Shown here in pieces: positions 43,102-53,000 of a stretch of 64,000 nt of DNA; position 1 is the first letter of the stretch, and every line of letters starts with the position of its first letter. Location: NCBI RefSeq assembly GCF_018255755.1, contig NZ_CP073766.1, positions 5,578,501-5,642,500 of the forward strand, in the 5' to 3' direction. Below the pieces are notes generated by a model. The model was not told the origin of the DNA and made no database searches. It worked only from the letters and a program-made list of their open reading frames with translations. Position numbers and translations under genes: made by a program. Source of the DNA: Chitinophaga sp. HK235. GTDB taxonomy: Bacteria; Bacteroidota; Bacteroidia; Chitinophagales; Chitinophagaceae.

Positions 43102-43824
43102 TTACCCGTACAGTTCCTGGTGAATATCTTTCCGGTCGTAGCCCATGGCGGTGATGCGTTGTTTGGCTTCATCAATCATCGCCTTCCAGCCGCATAGGTA
43201 AAAGTTGGCGGGTTTTTTCTCTCCGGCCAGTATCTCTTCGTAGATGCTGTGTACATACCCTTTGTGGCCGCTCCAGTCTTCCTGACGGCTCAGCGTAGGG
43301 AGGTAATGAAAACCAGGCAATTGAGCTTCCAGCTGCCGCATTTCTTCAGCATACAGCAGGTCCTCTTCATAACGGCAACCGAAAATAAGATGTATTTCTG
43401 GATGTGGCAGCTGGTGCAGGAGAATGTGCTGGACCATAGACCGGAAAGGGGCTATGCCCGTGCCTGTACAGATGAGGAACAGGTCTTTCTCCATGTTTTC
43501 CGGCAGTGTGAATACGCCCAGGGGCCCACGTAGCTGCAGTGTGCTTCCTTCTTTGATCTCATTGAAAAGATAGGTGCTGCCCAACCCGCCTTCCAGTAAT
43601 ACGATTACCAGCTCAAATTCATTAGTGCCATCCGGGTGCGAGGCAATGGAATAACTACGCCATCGTTTGTTCTTTTTTTCGTGGATGGGGAGGTCGAGGG
43701 TAACAAACTGTCCCGGCTTGAAATTAAAGCTTTCCAGCTCGGGCACACGGACCCAGAACCGCCGGGTATTGGGTGTTTCATCTACCAGCCGGGTAACAAT
43801 GCCTGTATGCCATATCTCCTGCAT
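43102..43824 (-). CDS. FAD/NAD(P)-binding ferredoxin-reductase-like protein
   Basis: A 240-aa flavoprotein of the ferredoxin-NADP reductase superfamily. The FAD-binding stretch is RSYSIAS with the flavin-contacting Arg and Tyr/Ser; then GPLGVFTLPE, and the NAD(P)-binding motif CTGTGIAPFRSM, IFGCRYEEDLLYAEE, and a C-terminal YLCGWKAMIDEAK. It has no fused iron-sulfur domain, so a separate ferredoxin or flavodoxin must be the partner. Location is cytoplasmic. It is convergent with the barrel-like gene and divergent from mfd. Confidence 0.92.
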   Translation of the reverse strand: MQEIWHTGIVTRLVDETPNTRRFWVRVPELESFNFKPGQFVTLDLPIHEKKNKRWRSYSIASHPDGTNEFELVIVLLEGGLGSTYLFNEIKEGSTLQLRGPLGVFTLPENMEKDLFLICTGTGIAPFRSMVQHILLHQLPHPEIHLIFGCRYEEDLLYAEEMRQLEAQLPGFHYLPTLSRQEDWSGHKGYVHSIYEEILAGEKKPANFYLCGWKAMIDEAKQRITAMGYDRKDIHQELYG

Positions 43825-43962
43825 GGAAAAATGATTTTGGTGTCATTGAATATAACAAAACATTTTGGCATTTTATCATTTGAATATTTCCCCATTTAGG
43901 AACCCACAAGGGTCCAAAACCCAATAGTTAAATTTCTAAATAACCAAATAAACAAATGTTCG

Positions 43963-43970
43963 TATCTTTG
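43963..43970 (+). promoter_or_regulatory. -7 element of mfd, predicting a very short leader
   Basis: TATCTTTG ends 8 bases before the mfd ATG, so the transcript would begin about two to four bases upstream of the start codon, as at glyS. Confidence 0.55.
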
Positions 43971-43978
43971 CCACCTTC

Positions 43979-46900
43979 ATGAATTTACAGGCTGTATTAC
44001 AATTATATCAACGTGATGCTCGCCTGCAGTCGCTGGTGAAAGGCATTCAATCGCCCACCCCACAATACTTTCAGCTTTCTTCCCTCAGTGGGAGTGCAAT
44101 AAATTTTGTGGCAGTTACCGCCTGGGCTAATGCAGATGCGAACCATCTCTTTATTTTGAATGATAAAGAGGAGGCAGCCTATTTCCAGAACGATCTGGAA
44201 AGTCTCAGCCAGGCGCTGGATATCTTCTACTTCCCCGACTCTTTCAAAAAAACCGGACAGTTCCAGGAGCTCAACAGCAGCCACAGTATGCTGCGCACGG
44301 AAGCGCTCATGAAGTTCTCCGGTGATACTGTACGGAAGAAAATACTGGTCACCTATCCCGAAGCACTCTGGGAGAAAGTGGCCGGCAGCAAGGCTTTCAG
44401 TACCAACATGGTTCAGCTGAAAGTAGGTGATGTACTGAAAGTAGATCCCCTGCTGGAGAAAATGGTGGCCTGGGGCTTTGAACATACCGATTTTGTGTAT
44501 GAACCCGGCCAGTACGCACTGAGAGGTGGTATCCTCGATATCTACTCTTTCGGTAATGAAAAACCTTACCGTATCGAACTTTTCGGGGAAGATATCGACT
44601 CCATCCGCCTCTTCGATCCGGAAAGCCAGCTGAGTGAGCGTAAACTTACACAGGTGACGCTCATCGCCAATATGGACACCCATACGGTTGACCATATGAA
44701 AACATCACTGGTGGAGTTTCTGCCCGCCAATACCATCGTATGGATGAAAGACCCGGCCTATATCCGGGATGTGGTGGAACAGATGGAACAACGACTGGAC
44801 GACTGGTTACAAACCGGTCAGAAGGTAAAGGTGAACGATGATGAAGATATGACGCTCAACAGCGACGACTTCGAAAAAGCAGCCCCACTGATGGAACAGC
44901 TGCTGCAAAAGACCACCATCGTTTTCGGCAACAAAGAATATCTCCCGGAAAATGGTATCCAACCGGAAACCATTACCTTTGATACCCAGGAACAACCGGT
45001 GTTTAACCGGCAGTTCGACCTGCTCCTCAAAGACCTCGGCCAGCACAACAATAGCAAATACTCCCTCTTCATATTCGCAGATAACCCGCGCCAGCTCGAA
45101 CGCCTGCGCAGTATCTTCGAAGACCTGAAAGCAGACTTCGTCTTCTTCCCTATCCCCGTGGCTATCAGCAACGGGTATATCGATCATTCCCTGAAACTGG
45201 TATGTTATACAGACCACCAGATATTCCAGCGTTTCCACAAGTCAAGGGTAAAACAGGCCTACAACAAAAACAAGGCTATTACCATGAAGACCTTGCGGGA
45301 ACTGCAGCCTGGCGACTATGTAACACATATCGATCACGGTGTGGGCGTATACAGCGGATTACAGAAGATTGAATCGGGCGGGAAGATGCAGGAAGCCATC
45401 CGTATTATTTACAAAAACAACGACCTGTTGTATGTAAATATCAACTCCCTGCACAAGATCAGCAAATACACCGGCAAGGAAGGCGTAGAGCCCCGTGTCA
45501 ACAAACTGGGCAGCGATGCCTGGGACAAGCTGAAGGAAAAAGCCAAAACACAGGTAAAAGATATCGCCAAAGACCTGATACAGCTGTACGCCGTGCGTAA
45601 AGCCCAGCAGGGATTTGCACACAGTCCGGATACTTACCTGCAAACAGAGCTGGAAGCCTCCTTCATCTATGAGGATACACCTGATCAGAGCAAGGCCACG
45701 GCCGACGTGAAAAGGGATATGGAAGGCCCCGCTCCTATGGACCGCCTCGTTTGCGGTGACGTGGGCTTCGGTAAAACGGAAGTAGCCATCCGCGCTGCCT
45801 TCAAATCCATCGTAGATGGAAAACAGGCTGCTATACTGGTACCTACCACCATCCTGGCCTTCCAGCACTACAAAACGTTTTCAGAGCGTCTCAAGGATTT
45901 CCCCTGCACAGTAGATTATATCAACAGGTTTAAATCTTCCAAGGAAAAGAAGGAAACACTCCAACGTCTGCAGGAAGGGAAAATCGATATTATCATCGGT
46001 ACCCATGCCCTGCTGAGCAAAGATGTGAAGTTCAAAGACCTGGGCGTACTGATTGTAGACGAAGAACAGAAATTCGGTGTTTCCGCCAAAGAAAAGCTCA
46101 AACAGTTTAAGCATAACGTAGATACCCTCACACTAACAGCAACGCCTATACCGCGTACGCTGCAGTTTTCGTTGATGGGTGCCCGTGACCTTTCCATTAT
46201 CAATACGCCGCCGCCTAACCGCCAGCCTATTGATACGGAAGTACAGGTCTTCAACCAGGACGCTATCCGTGAAGCGATCTACTATGAAACGGAAAGAGGT
46301 GGACAGGTTTACTTTGTGCACAATCGTGTTAAAGGTCTCGCCGAAATGGCCGGCCTCATACAGGGTCTGTGTCCCGATCTGTCTATCGCCACGGCCCATG
46401 GCCAGCTCGAAGGACACCATCTGGAAGAAGTAGTGCTGGATTTCATCGACCGTAAATATGATGTACTGGTATGTACCAATATCGTGGAAAGCGGTGTGGA
46501 CATTCCCAACGCCAATACCATCATCATTAACAATGCCCACCATTTCGGACTGAGCGATCTGCACCAGCTCCGTGGCCGCGTAGGACGTAGCAACAAAAAA
46601 GCGTTTTGCTACCTGCTTGCTCCGCCTATGAGCACGCTCACTGCTGACAGCCGTAAACGCCTGCAAACACTGGAGCAACACAGTGAACTGGGCAGCGGTT
46701 TCCAGATCGCTATGCGCGACCTCGATATCCGTGGTGCCGGTAACCTGCTGGGGGGTGAACAAAGCGGATTCATGGCGGAAATAGGTTTCGATATGTACCA
46801 GAAAATCCTGGACGAAGCTATCCGTGAACTGAAACAGAACGAATTCCGCGACCTCTTTAAAGAACAGCTGGAAGAGAAAAAGGATTTCGTCAACGACTGT

Positions 46901-47350
46901 ACCATCGATACAGACCTCGAAATTCTTATCCCTGATACTTATATAGAAAGCATCCAGGAGCGTCTTAACCTGTACCAGGAACTGGACAATATCACAGAAG
47001 ACAGCATCCTGCAGCACTTCGAGAAAGCACTGGTAGACCGCTTTGGGCAGCTGCCTGAGCCGGTAAAAGACCTGCTCACCATGATCCGCTGCCGCTGGAT
47101 GGCTATCCAGCTGGGCTTCGAGAAAATGATGCTCAAGGAAGAAAACTTACGCTGCTATTTTATCAATAACCCGGATTCCCCTTATTTCGAATCTCCCACG
47201 TTCCACCATATATTAACGTATATACAAACCCGTGTGAATAACGCCAAACTCAAACAGGTGGGCAAAAACTTCATGCTGGTAGTAAACCGTATCCGTAATA
47301 TGGACGATCTCTATGCTTTCCTCAAAGGCATAACCGACAGCCGTAAATAA
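43979..47350 (+). CDS. mfd: Transcription-repair coupling factor
   Basis: An 1123-aa DNA translocase that removes RNA polymerase stalled at lesions and recruits UvrA. Order of parts: N-terminal UvrB-like region (1-340), the RNA-polymerase-interacting domain (about 430-510, GDYVTHIDHGVGVYSGL), and the RecG-like helicase with Walker A CGDVGFGKT, LVPTTILAFQHY, DEEQ box VDEEQKFGV, and TATPIPRTLQF, followed by the second RecA lobe and TRCF domain (LRGRVGRSNKKAFCY). Full length and uninterrupted. Preceded by a -7 box 8 bases from the ATG. Confidence 0.97.
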   Translation: MNLQAVLQLYQRDARLQSLVKGIQSPTPQYFQLSSLSGSAINFVAVTAWANADANHLFILNDKEEAAYFQNDLESLSQALDIFYFPDSFKKTGQFQELNSSHSMLRTEALMKFSGDTVRKKILVTYPEALWEKVAGSKAFSTNMVQLKVGDVLKVDPLLEKMVAWGFEHTDFVYEPGQYALRGGILDIYSFGNEKPYRIELFGEDIDSIRLFDPESQLSERKLTQVTLIANMDTHTVDHMKTSLVEFLPANTIVWMKDPAYIRDVVEQMEQRLDDWLQTGQKVKVNDDEDMTLNSDDFEKAAPLMEQLLQKTTIVFGNKEYLPENGIQPETITFDTQEQPVFNRQFDLLLKDLGQHNNSKYSLFIFADNPRQLERLRSIFEDLKADFVFFPIPVAISNGYIDHSLKLVCYTDHQIFQRFHKSRVKQAYNKNKAITMKTLRELQPGDYVTHIDHGVGVYSGLQKIESGGKMQEAIRIIYKNNDLLYVNINSLHKISKYTGKEGVEPRVNKLGSDAWDKLKEKAKTQVKDIAKDLIQLYAVRKAQQGFAHSPDTYLQTELEASFIYEDTPDQSKATADVKRDMEGPAPMDRLVCGDVGFGKTEVAIRAAFKSIVDGKQAAILVPTTILAFQHYKTFSERLKDFPCTVDYINRFKSSKEKKETLQRLQEGKIDIIIGTHALLSKDVKFKDLGVLIVDEEQKFGVSAKEKLKQFKHNVDTLTLTATPIPRTLQFSLMGARDLSIINTPPPNRQPIDTEVQVFNQDAIREAIYYETERGGQVYFVHNRVKGLAEMAGLIQGLCPDLSIATAHGQLEGHHLEEVVLDFIDRKYDVLVCTNIVESGVDIPNANTIIINNAHHFGLSDLHQLRGRVGRSNKKAFCYLLAPPMSTLTADSRKRLQTLEQHSELGSGFQIAMRDLDIRGAGNLLGGEQSGFMAEIGFDMYQKILDEAIRELKQNEFRDLFKEQLEEKKDFVNDCTIDTDLEILIPDTYIESIQERLNLYQELDNITEDSILQHFEKALVDRFGQLPEPVKDLLTMIRCRWMAIQLGFEKMMLKEENLRCYFINNPDSPYFESPTFHHILTYIQTRVNNAKLKQVGKNFMLVVNRIRNMDDLYAFLKGITDSRK

Positions 47351-47533
47351 TTTTTTGTAACAATTTTTGTGTGTAATCGTTTCATTTACAAAGTGAAATA
47401 GATTGCTTTTATTGCCATTTGATGAGGATGGAAATTTTTTTTCATCGCTTTTATGGAAACCTTTATTTCCTCCGCATCATGAGGGTGTTAAAAGCAACGA
47501 AAACAAATTTTTTAAATAGAAAAACAAAGACAC

Positions 47534-48247
47534 ATGAAAAAGGTAATGTTATTAGCCGCTGGATTATTCTTAACTCTGAGCACTTTCGCCCAACAGGCCG
47601 ACAATAAACAAGTTAAAAAAATTGAGGTCAACGGTTCTGCAGAAATGATCATCACTCCGGATGAAATCTATTTCGATATCACACTGAAAGAATATGTAAA
47701 AAGCAAAAACAAAGTAGACATCACTACGCTGGAAAAACAACTGGAAAAAGCAGTTGCTGATGCAGGTCTGCCAAAGGAAAGCCTCACCATTGAAAATATA
47801 AACAGCTTTAACTATGAGATCATCCGTAAGAAAAAAGATCCCATGGAATTTATGGCCCGCAAACAATATCGTCTTAAACTCAACAAACTGGATAAAATTA
47901 ACAGCATCCTCGGTGCAGTAGATGCAGAAGGTATTGAGAGTACCCGTATCGCTTCCTATACTTCCAGCAAAATGGAGCAATACCGTAAGGAAGTAAAGAT
48001 CAAAGCCATGCAGGCTGCCAAAGCAAAAGCTGAATATATGCTGGCTGCTATCGGTAATACACTCGACGGTATCATCGAAGTACAGGAAATAAGCACCGAC
48101 AACTTCACTGATTTCCGCCCGCAAATGCAGACTAACGTTGTTATGTACAAATCTGCTGATGCAGCCGGTGAAAATTATTCTTCCGACATCGAATTCAAAA
48201 CCATCAAAATCCGCGCTGAAGTAAGAACTACTTTCGGCATCAAATAA
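47534..48247 (+). CDS. SIMPL-domain (DUF541) secreted protein
   Basis: A 237-aa exported protein with a signal peptide (about 1-20, TFAQQ) and a SIMPL/DUF541 domain: VNGSAEMIITPDEIYFDITL at the start and a later RIASYTSSKMEQYRKEVKIKAMQAAKAKAEYML region. The domain was first named from a mammalian signalling protein; bacterial members form periplasmic assemblies of unknown role. It ends 10 bases before the outer boundary of the IS1182-like element, so its terminator is now inside or next to the element's inverted repeat. Confidence 0.9.
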   Translation: MKKVMLLAAGLFLTLSTFAQQADNKQVKKIEVNGSAEMIITPDEIYFDITLKEYVKSKNKVDITTLEKQLEKAVADAGLPKESLTIENINSFNYEIIRKKKDPMEFMARKQYRLKLNKLDKINSILGAVDAEGIESTRIASYTSSKMEQYRKEVKIKAMQAAKAKAEYMLAAIGNTLDGIIEVQEISTDNFTDFRPQMQTNVVMYKSADAAGENYSSDIEFKTIKIRAEVRTTFGIK

Positions 48248-48257
48248 ACTAACCCCA

Positions 48258-48282
48258 TAAAACAAAAGGGGCCGTCTCAAAA
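48258..48282 (+). repeat. Left inverted repeat of the IS
   Basis: A 25-base sequence beginning TAAAACAAAAGGGG then CC and GTCTCAAAA. It matches the right end (49979-50003, opposite strand) at 23 of 25 positions; the pair CC reads GT there. Confidence 0.75.
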
Positions 48283-48303
48283 CAAGAGACGGCTTCTTTT
48301 TTA
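48268..48303 (+). terminator. Terminator hairpin at the IS left end
   Basis: GCCGTCTC at 48271-48278 pairs with GAGACGGC at 48286-48293 (7-base loop), followed by TTCTTTTTT. It would stop transcription of the SIMPL gene from entering the IS. Confidence 0.8.
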
Positions 48304-48367
48304 TAAATTCCGGTTGTTATAATGATTCTCCAGTTTCCATTTTTAGAAGTGAAGGGTTAACCTGATT

Positions 48368-49915
48368 TTATGCTGTTTTCTTTCTAAGATTGTGTGCCAT
48401 AGCCATTAATCCCATTTCGATTGACACTTTATCCATCCCTTTTAGCATAAATCTTTTAAAGCCATGATTATGCTTAATATTTGCGAAGACAGATTCCACG
48501 TCATGGCAACGTTGTTTACGCTTCTGTATTCCTTTTCTTCCTTTTAATCGTTTGTCAGCCAGCTCCTTAAGACGATTTAGATTATGATTTACTTCTATGA
48601 TGCGATTTGTTTGTTGATCATGACACATCTGCCGTAATGTACATCCTTCGCATGTTCTGGCTTGATAAGTAGTTATTGTTTGCCCGTACCCGTTTTTAGT
48701 TGTTTTTGGGAACGTACTTTTTCTACGCATTCGCTGGCCGGCAGGGCAGATATAGTGGTCCTTTTCAGCATTGTAGGGTAGGTTTTGGGCCTTGAACATT
48801 TCCCTGGTTTTAGTTGACCGGTGCTGGTTGCGATCGAAGGAAGCATGCTTAACATAAGCCGTAATTCTCCTGTTTTCCAACCATTGATAGTTCTGTTCGC
48901 TGCCATACCCTGCATCCGCTGTAATATTGGCGGGCACTCGTTTATATAACCGTATATACTGCAGGAGATGACTGATTAAAGTTGATGTATCCGTGGACTG
49001 CTGATGAAGGCTGTAATTGACGATGTATTGATTATTAGTACTTATCTGGAGATTATAAGCTGGTTTAAGCTGACCATTCTTCATATGATCTTCCTTCATA
49101 CGCATAAAGGTAGCGGCGGGATCTGTTTTGCTATAGCTATTGCGGTTAGAGCCTATTATTTGTTCCTGTTGCTCATACTTATCCAACGCTGAAGGCCAGT
49201 TACGGTGAGCATATCCCAGCTTTTGTCTGATCCGCTTGTCTATGGGTTTTTCTTTGAGGGCGTCATTGATGGCCGCTATTGTTTTACTGACTTTTTCACT
49301 GTCGATTTTGTCATATCCGGATGGGTCCGTATCATCACCCAATTCTGAAGCTGCCACTGATTGTGCATATTTCCACAAGTCATTAAGCTGCTGTTTTATT
49401 TTTTCTTTACTGTACTTAATGCCATTGCTCCATACAAAACTGTAGCGATTTGCCTGCGATTCTATCTTTGTCCCGTCAGTGTACAGTTCTTTTATGTTCA
49501 GTAAGCCTTCTTCGCATAACAACAATACCACCTGGGTGAATATAGGTTGTAATACCTTTTGCAAGCGTTCACCACGGAACCTGTTGATCGTATTATGATC
49601 GGGTTTACTCATACCACTAAGCCACATAAAGTGGATGTTCTGGCCTAGTGCCTCCTCTATTTTACGGCTACTGTAAATGTTATTTATATAAGCGTAAATA
49701 AGGACTTTCAATAACATCCTGGGATGGTAACTGCTGGTTCCTCCTGCTTTATAACGCTTCAGCAATAAAGTTATATCGATCTTTTCTATTACGTCATCCA
49801 CCACACGAACTGGGTGATTCTCGGCTATCAGATCCCCAATCTCGGGAGGGAAAAGCATAGCCTGGTGCTGCTGATTGGCTTTAAAGACTACTGATAGTGT
49901 TTTTCCTTTGGGCAT
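48368..49915 (-). CDS. IS1182-family DDE transposase
   Basis: A 515-aa transposase with an intact frame. It has the IS1182-type N-terminal region (LIAENHPVRVVDDV, SYHPRMLLKVLIYAY) and the catalytic triad D147 in YTDGTKIES, D334 in TADAGYGSE and E474 in DVESVFANIKHNHG. A CxxC-rich stretch near residues 422-431 (CEGCTLRQMC) may bind zinc. Length is normal for the family. The gene fills most of the element and reads toward the SIMPL gene. Confidence 0.95.
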   Translation of the reverse strand: MPKGKTLSVVFKANQQHQAMLFPPEIGDLIAENHPVRVVDDVIEKIDITLLLKRYKAGGTSSYHPRMLLKVLIYAYINNIYSSRKIEEALGQNIHFMWLSGMSKPDHNTINRFRGERLQKVLQPIFTQVVLLLCEEGLLNIKELYTDGTKIESQANRYSFVWSNGIKYSKEKIKQQLNDLWKYAQSVAASELGDDTDPSGYDKIDSEKVSKTIAAINDALKEKPIDKRIRQKLGYAHRNWPSALDKYEQQEQIIGSNRNSYSKTDPAATFMRMKEDHMKNGQLKPAYNLQISTNNQYIVNYSLHQQSTDTSTLISHLLQYIRLYKRVPANITADAGYGSEQNYQWLENRRITAYVKHASFDRNQHRSTKTREMFKAQNLPYNAEKDHYICPAGQRMRRKSTFPKTTKNGYGQTITTYQARTCEGCTLRQMCHDQQTNRIIEVNHNLNRLKELADKRLKGRKGIQKRKQRCHDVESVFANIKHNHGFKRFMLKGMDKVSIEMGLMAMAHNLRKKTA

Positions 49916-49969
49916 ACTATAAAAACGGAAAAAGCTACCCCGCAGATTTCCCCCCCCAAAAAAAAAGAA

Positions 49970-49993
49970 GGGAGTGTCTTTTGAGACACCCCC
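49970..49993 (-). terminator. Terminator hairpin at the IS right end
   Basis: GGGAGTGTCT at 49970-49979 pairs, with one mismatch, with 49984-49993. On the minus strand a run of A/T follows, so it would stop transcription of the receptor gene before the IS. The nearby run of eight C and nine A is low complexity. Confidence 0.7.
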
Positions 49994-50015
49994 TTTTGTT
50001 TTACGAAGCTTTATG

Positions 50016-53000
50016 TTAGAAGCTGTATCTCAGACCGATCTGCATCTGGTAACGGGATCCAAAGAAATCTTTGGAATAAGAAGAAGTCGGAGTATCGAAT
50101 TTGTAAGTAGGATAGTTGTTCACAACTTTTCCGGTTGGTGTCAGACCAACGCTGGCAGAAGAGTTGAAGGTATTTGGTGAGAAGTACTGAATACCCCAGT
50201 CTTTGTTCAGCAGGTTGGTAACGTTCACGATATCGTAAGTGAGTGTGAGCGTGTGCATGGTTTTACGAGGCTTGAAGTTGAAATCCTGGCTGAAGCGGAA
50301 GTCTGCCTGTGTGTTCCATGGTGTGCGGCCACCGTTACGTTCAGTGAACTCACCTTTGCGGCCGTTCAGGTATTTGTTGCCGTCTACATAGGTCATGAAG
50401 TCAGCAGCCTGTTGTGCAGCAGTTTTACCACCGGCGATGTCAGTGAAGAAGTTGGTAGCTTCAGCAACATCTTTCGGGATGTAAGCCAGGCTCACCTGCT
50501 GTGGTGTACCCTGGATAGTGGCGTTTACGAAACCGTAAGTATATGGTAAACCGGAAGAAGTGTTAAAGAAGGCAGAGAAGTTGGAAACCCATTTGCCTTT
50601 AGTTCCCCAGTCCTGTTTGTAGCCAACAGTAGCTACGATACGGTGACGGATATCGAAGTTGGAGTAAGCCAGACCTGGATTGTTTGGATTCAGTGCCTGG
50701 TTCAGCTGCCAGTTAGACTCCATAGAGTTACGGATACCGTTGGTGAGATCTTTAGCCTGTCCGTAAGTATAGGCAGTCATGAAGTTCAGACCAAATGGGA
50801 AGGATTTGGAAATCTGACCGGTGATGCTGTAACGGTAACCTTTGTCGGTGTTAGACAGCAGGTAAGCGTTGGTGTACAGCGGATTGATTTTTTTACCGGA
50901 GAAGATAGGTTGTTGTTTGTTTACATCATATGCGTAGTAGGTAGGATTGTCTACCAGGTTGATCTGCTGGAACATCAGGTCTTTCACTACTTTAGTGTAG
51001 ATACCTTCGATGCTGAATTTCCATTGGTCACGGGTGTTGTATTCCAGTGCCAGGCTGCTTCTCCATACCTGTGGCATTTTGAAGTTGTTGTCGATCAGGT
51101 CTACCTGGGTAGCGCCTGCAGGATCGTTTACTTTTACACCATTCTGGGCTGCGAAATCAGCGATACCATTGGGAGATGGTTTAGCAGCAGGCAGCGGGCC
51201 GTTAACAAACGGTGTAGAGGATTTCTGGTCGTAAGCACCATAGGTAACACCGTTGTTGTAGTAAGCATAACCTAACCATGCGAAAGGAATACGGCCGGTG
51301 AAGAGGCCGGTACCACCGCGGAGTACGAGGCTGTTATCACCTTTGATATCATAGTTGAAGCCTAAGCGCGGAGATATCTGTACATTATTCAGGAAGCTGT
51401 TTTTGATATCCTGAGGTTTGGTGTAGGTGTAGGTAGTACCGTAGTTTGCATCAACCGGAGCTTTAGTGGTTTTGTCGCTCAGCGGCTGTTTGTTAGGAAT
51501 ACCGGTATAGTCTAAACGGATACCTGGAGTGATTTTGAAGCGGTCAGTGATTTGGATTTCATCCTGTCCGTACAGGCTCAGCAGGTTTACTTTGAACTGT
51601 GCCGGAGGATTGTTCCAGATATAGTCGCGGGAGTTGTTGGCGTAGTTGTAGTTACCACGTACGCGGCTTGGATTGTTAGCGAGGAAGTCTTCTACGCTGT
51701 TGTAGTCCAGACGGCCGTTCCAGGAGTTTACAAAACCATAGGTGATGTTGTAGAACTCGTTGTGTGTACCTACAGTGATGGTATGGTTACCTTTGAAGAT
51801 GGTCACGTTGTCGGTGATTTCGAAGGTTTTTTGTTTCATGTTGAAGATACTGGCTTCGCGGTCAGTACCCAGGAAGATGGTAGAACCAGGAGTGCGGCCT
51901 TTGATCTGGATCTGCGGAGTAGCAGGATCAGACAACGGACTTCTGTAATCGTGGATATTGGAATAACCCAGGATTAAGCTGTTGGAGAGGTTGTTGTTGA
52001 AATTGCTTTTCAGCTCTGCTACAGTAGAAGACTGGTTGTTCACCTGTTTGAAGTCGATGCCTTGGAAACGGAAGTTCTGTTGGTCGCGTTCCAGGTTGGT
52101 AGCTTCAGAAGTGATGGTGTTGTTACGAACAGACAGCTGATGTTTGCTGTTGATATGCCAGTCGATTCTGTTAAAGAATTTATTGGAGTTGGAGTAGATG
52201 CTGGTGTTACCTGCAGTTCCGATGTCAACGCCATAGGATTTCATCAGGGCAGTGATGTCATTAGCATCTTTTTCAGTGAGAACGCCACCACCATCAGCAG
52301 AACCTGCAGCGAGGATCACCGGGTCTACACGACGGGTTACTTCTTCGTTGGTGAAGAAGAACAGTTTGTTTTTGATGATAGGGAAACCTACGCGTACACC
52401 TGACTGGTATTCGTGGAAATCGCTGGGCAGTTTGGAGCCGTCACCGATTTTGTTTTTACCGATCATGGAGGCGTTACGGCCATAACCGTATACGGAACCG
52501 TGTACTTCGTTGGTACCGCTGCGGGTTACAGCGTTTACGCTACCACCGAGGAAGTTACCTACTTTCACGTCGAATGGGGCGAGTAATACCTGTACGTCCT
52601 GGATCGCATCGAGAGATACAGGGTTAGTACGGGTGCTGCTGCCTGGCTGACCGCTGGTAGCGCTCTGTCCACCGAGGGAAGGGCTGAAGCCGATCGCGTC
52701 GTTGTTGATAGCACCGTCAACGGTTACGTTGTTATAACGGTAGTTGGTACCGAGAAATGAGTTGTTGTTGCTCTGAGGAGTTACTTTGGTGAGGTCCTGC
52801 AGGCTGCGGCTCAGTGTAGGCAAGGATTTGATCTGCTCCTGTCCTATTTTGGTGCCGCCGGTTTTGCTGCCGGTATTGCCGGTTACCACGATTTCGCTCA
52901 GCGCTGTGGATTCTTCCTGCAGTTTGAAGTTATAGCTGATAGAACCCAGTCCGAGGTTCACATTTTCCTTCACTTCTTTTTTATAGCCAATGAAAGATAC

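Larger units (their letters stand above)
48258..50003. mobile_element. IS1182-like insertion sequence, apparently intact
   Basis: About 1.75 kb: a full-length transposase gene bounded by 25-bp inverted repeats with two mismatches (48258-48282 and 49979-50003). No clear target duplication is seen. Near each end lies a hairpin that reads as a terminator. It sits in the gap between the SIMPL gene and the Oar-like receptor, which are convergent. The outer ten bases of the repeats could belong to the original host terminator instead. Confidence 0.8.

Noticed and set aside
49951..49966. Run of C and A residues near the IS right end as a regulatory site
   Set aside because: Simple homopolymer tract, prone to sequencing error, with no other support.
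48258..50003. The IS as a cause of gene disruption
   Set aside because: It lies between two intact convergent genes; neither reading frame is broken.
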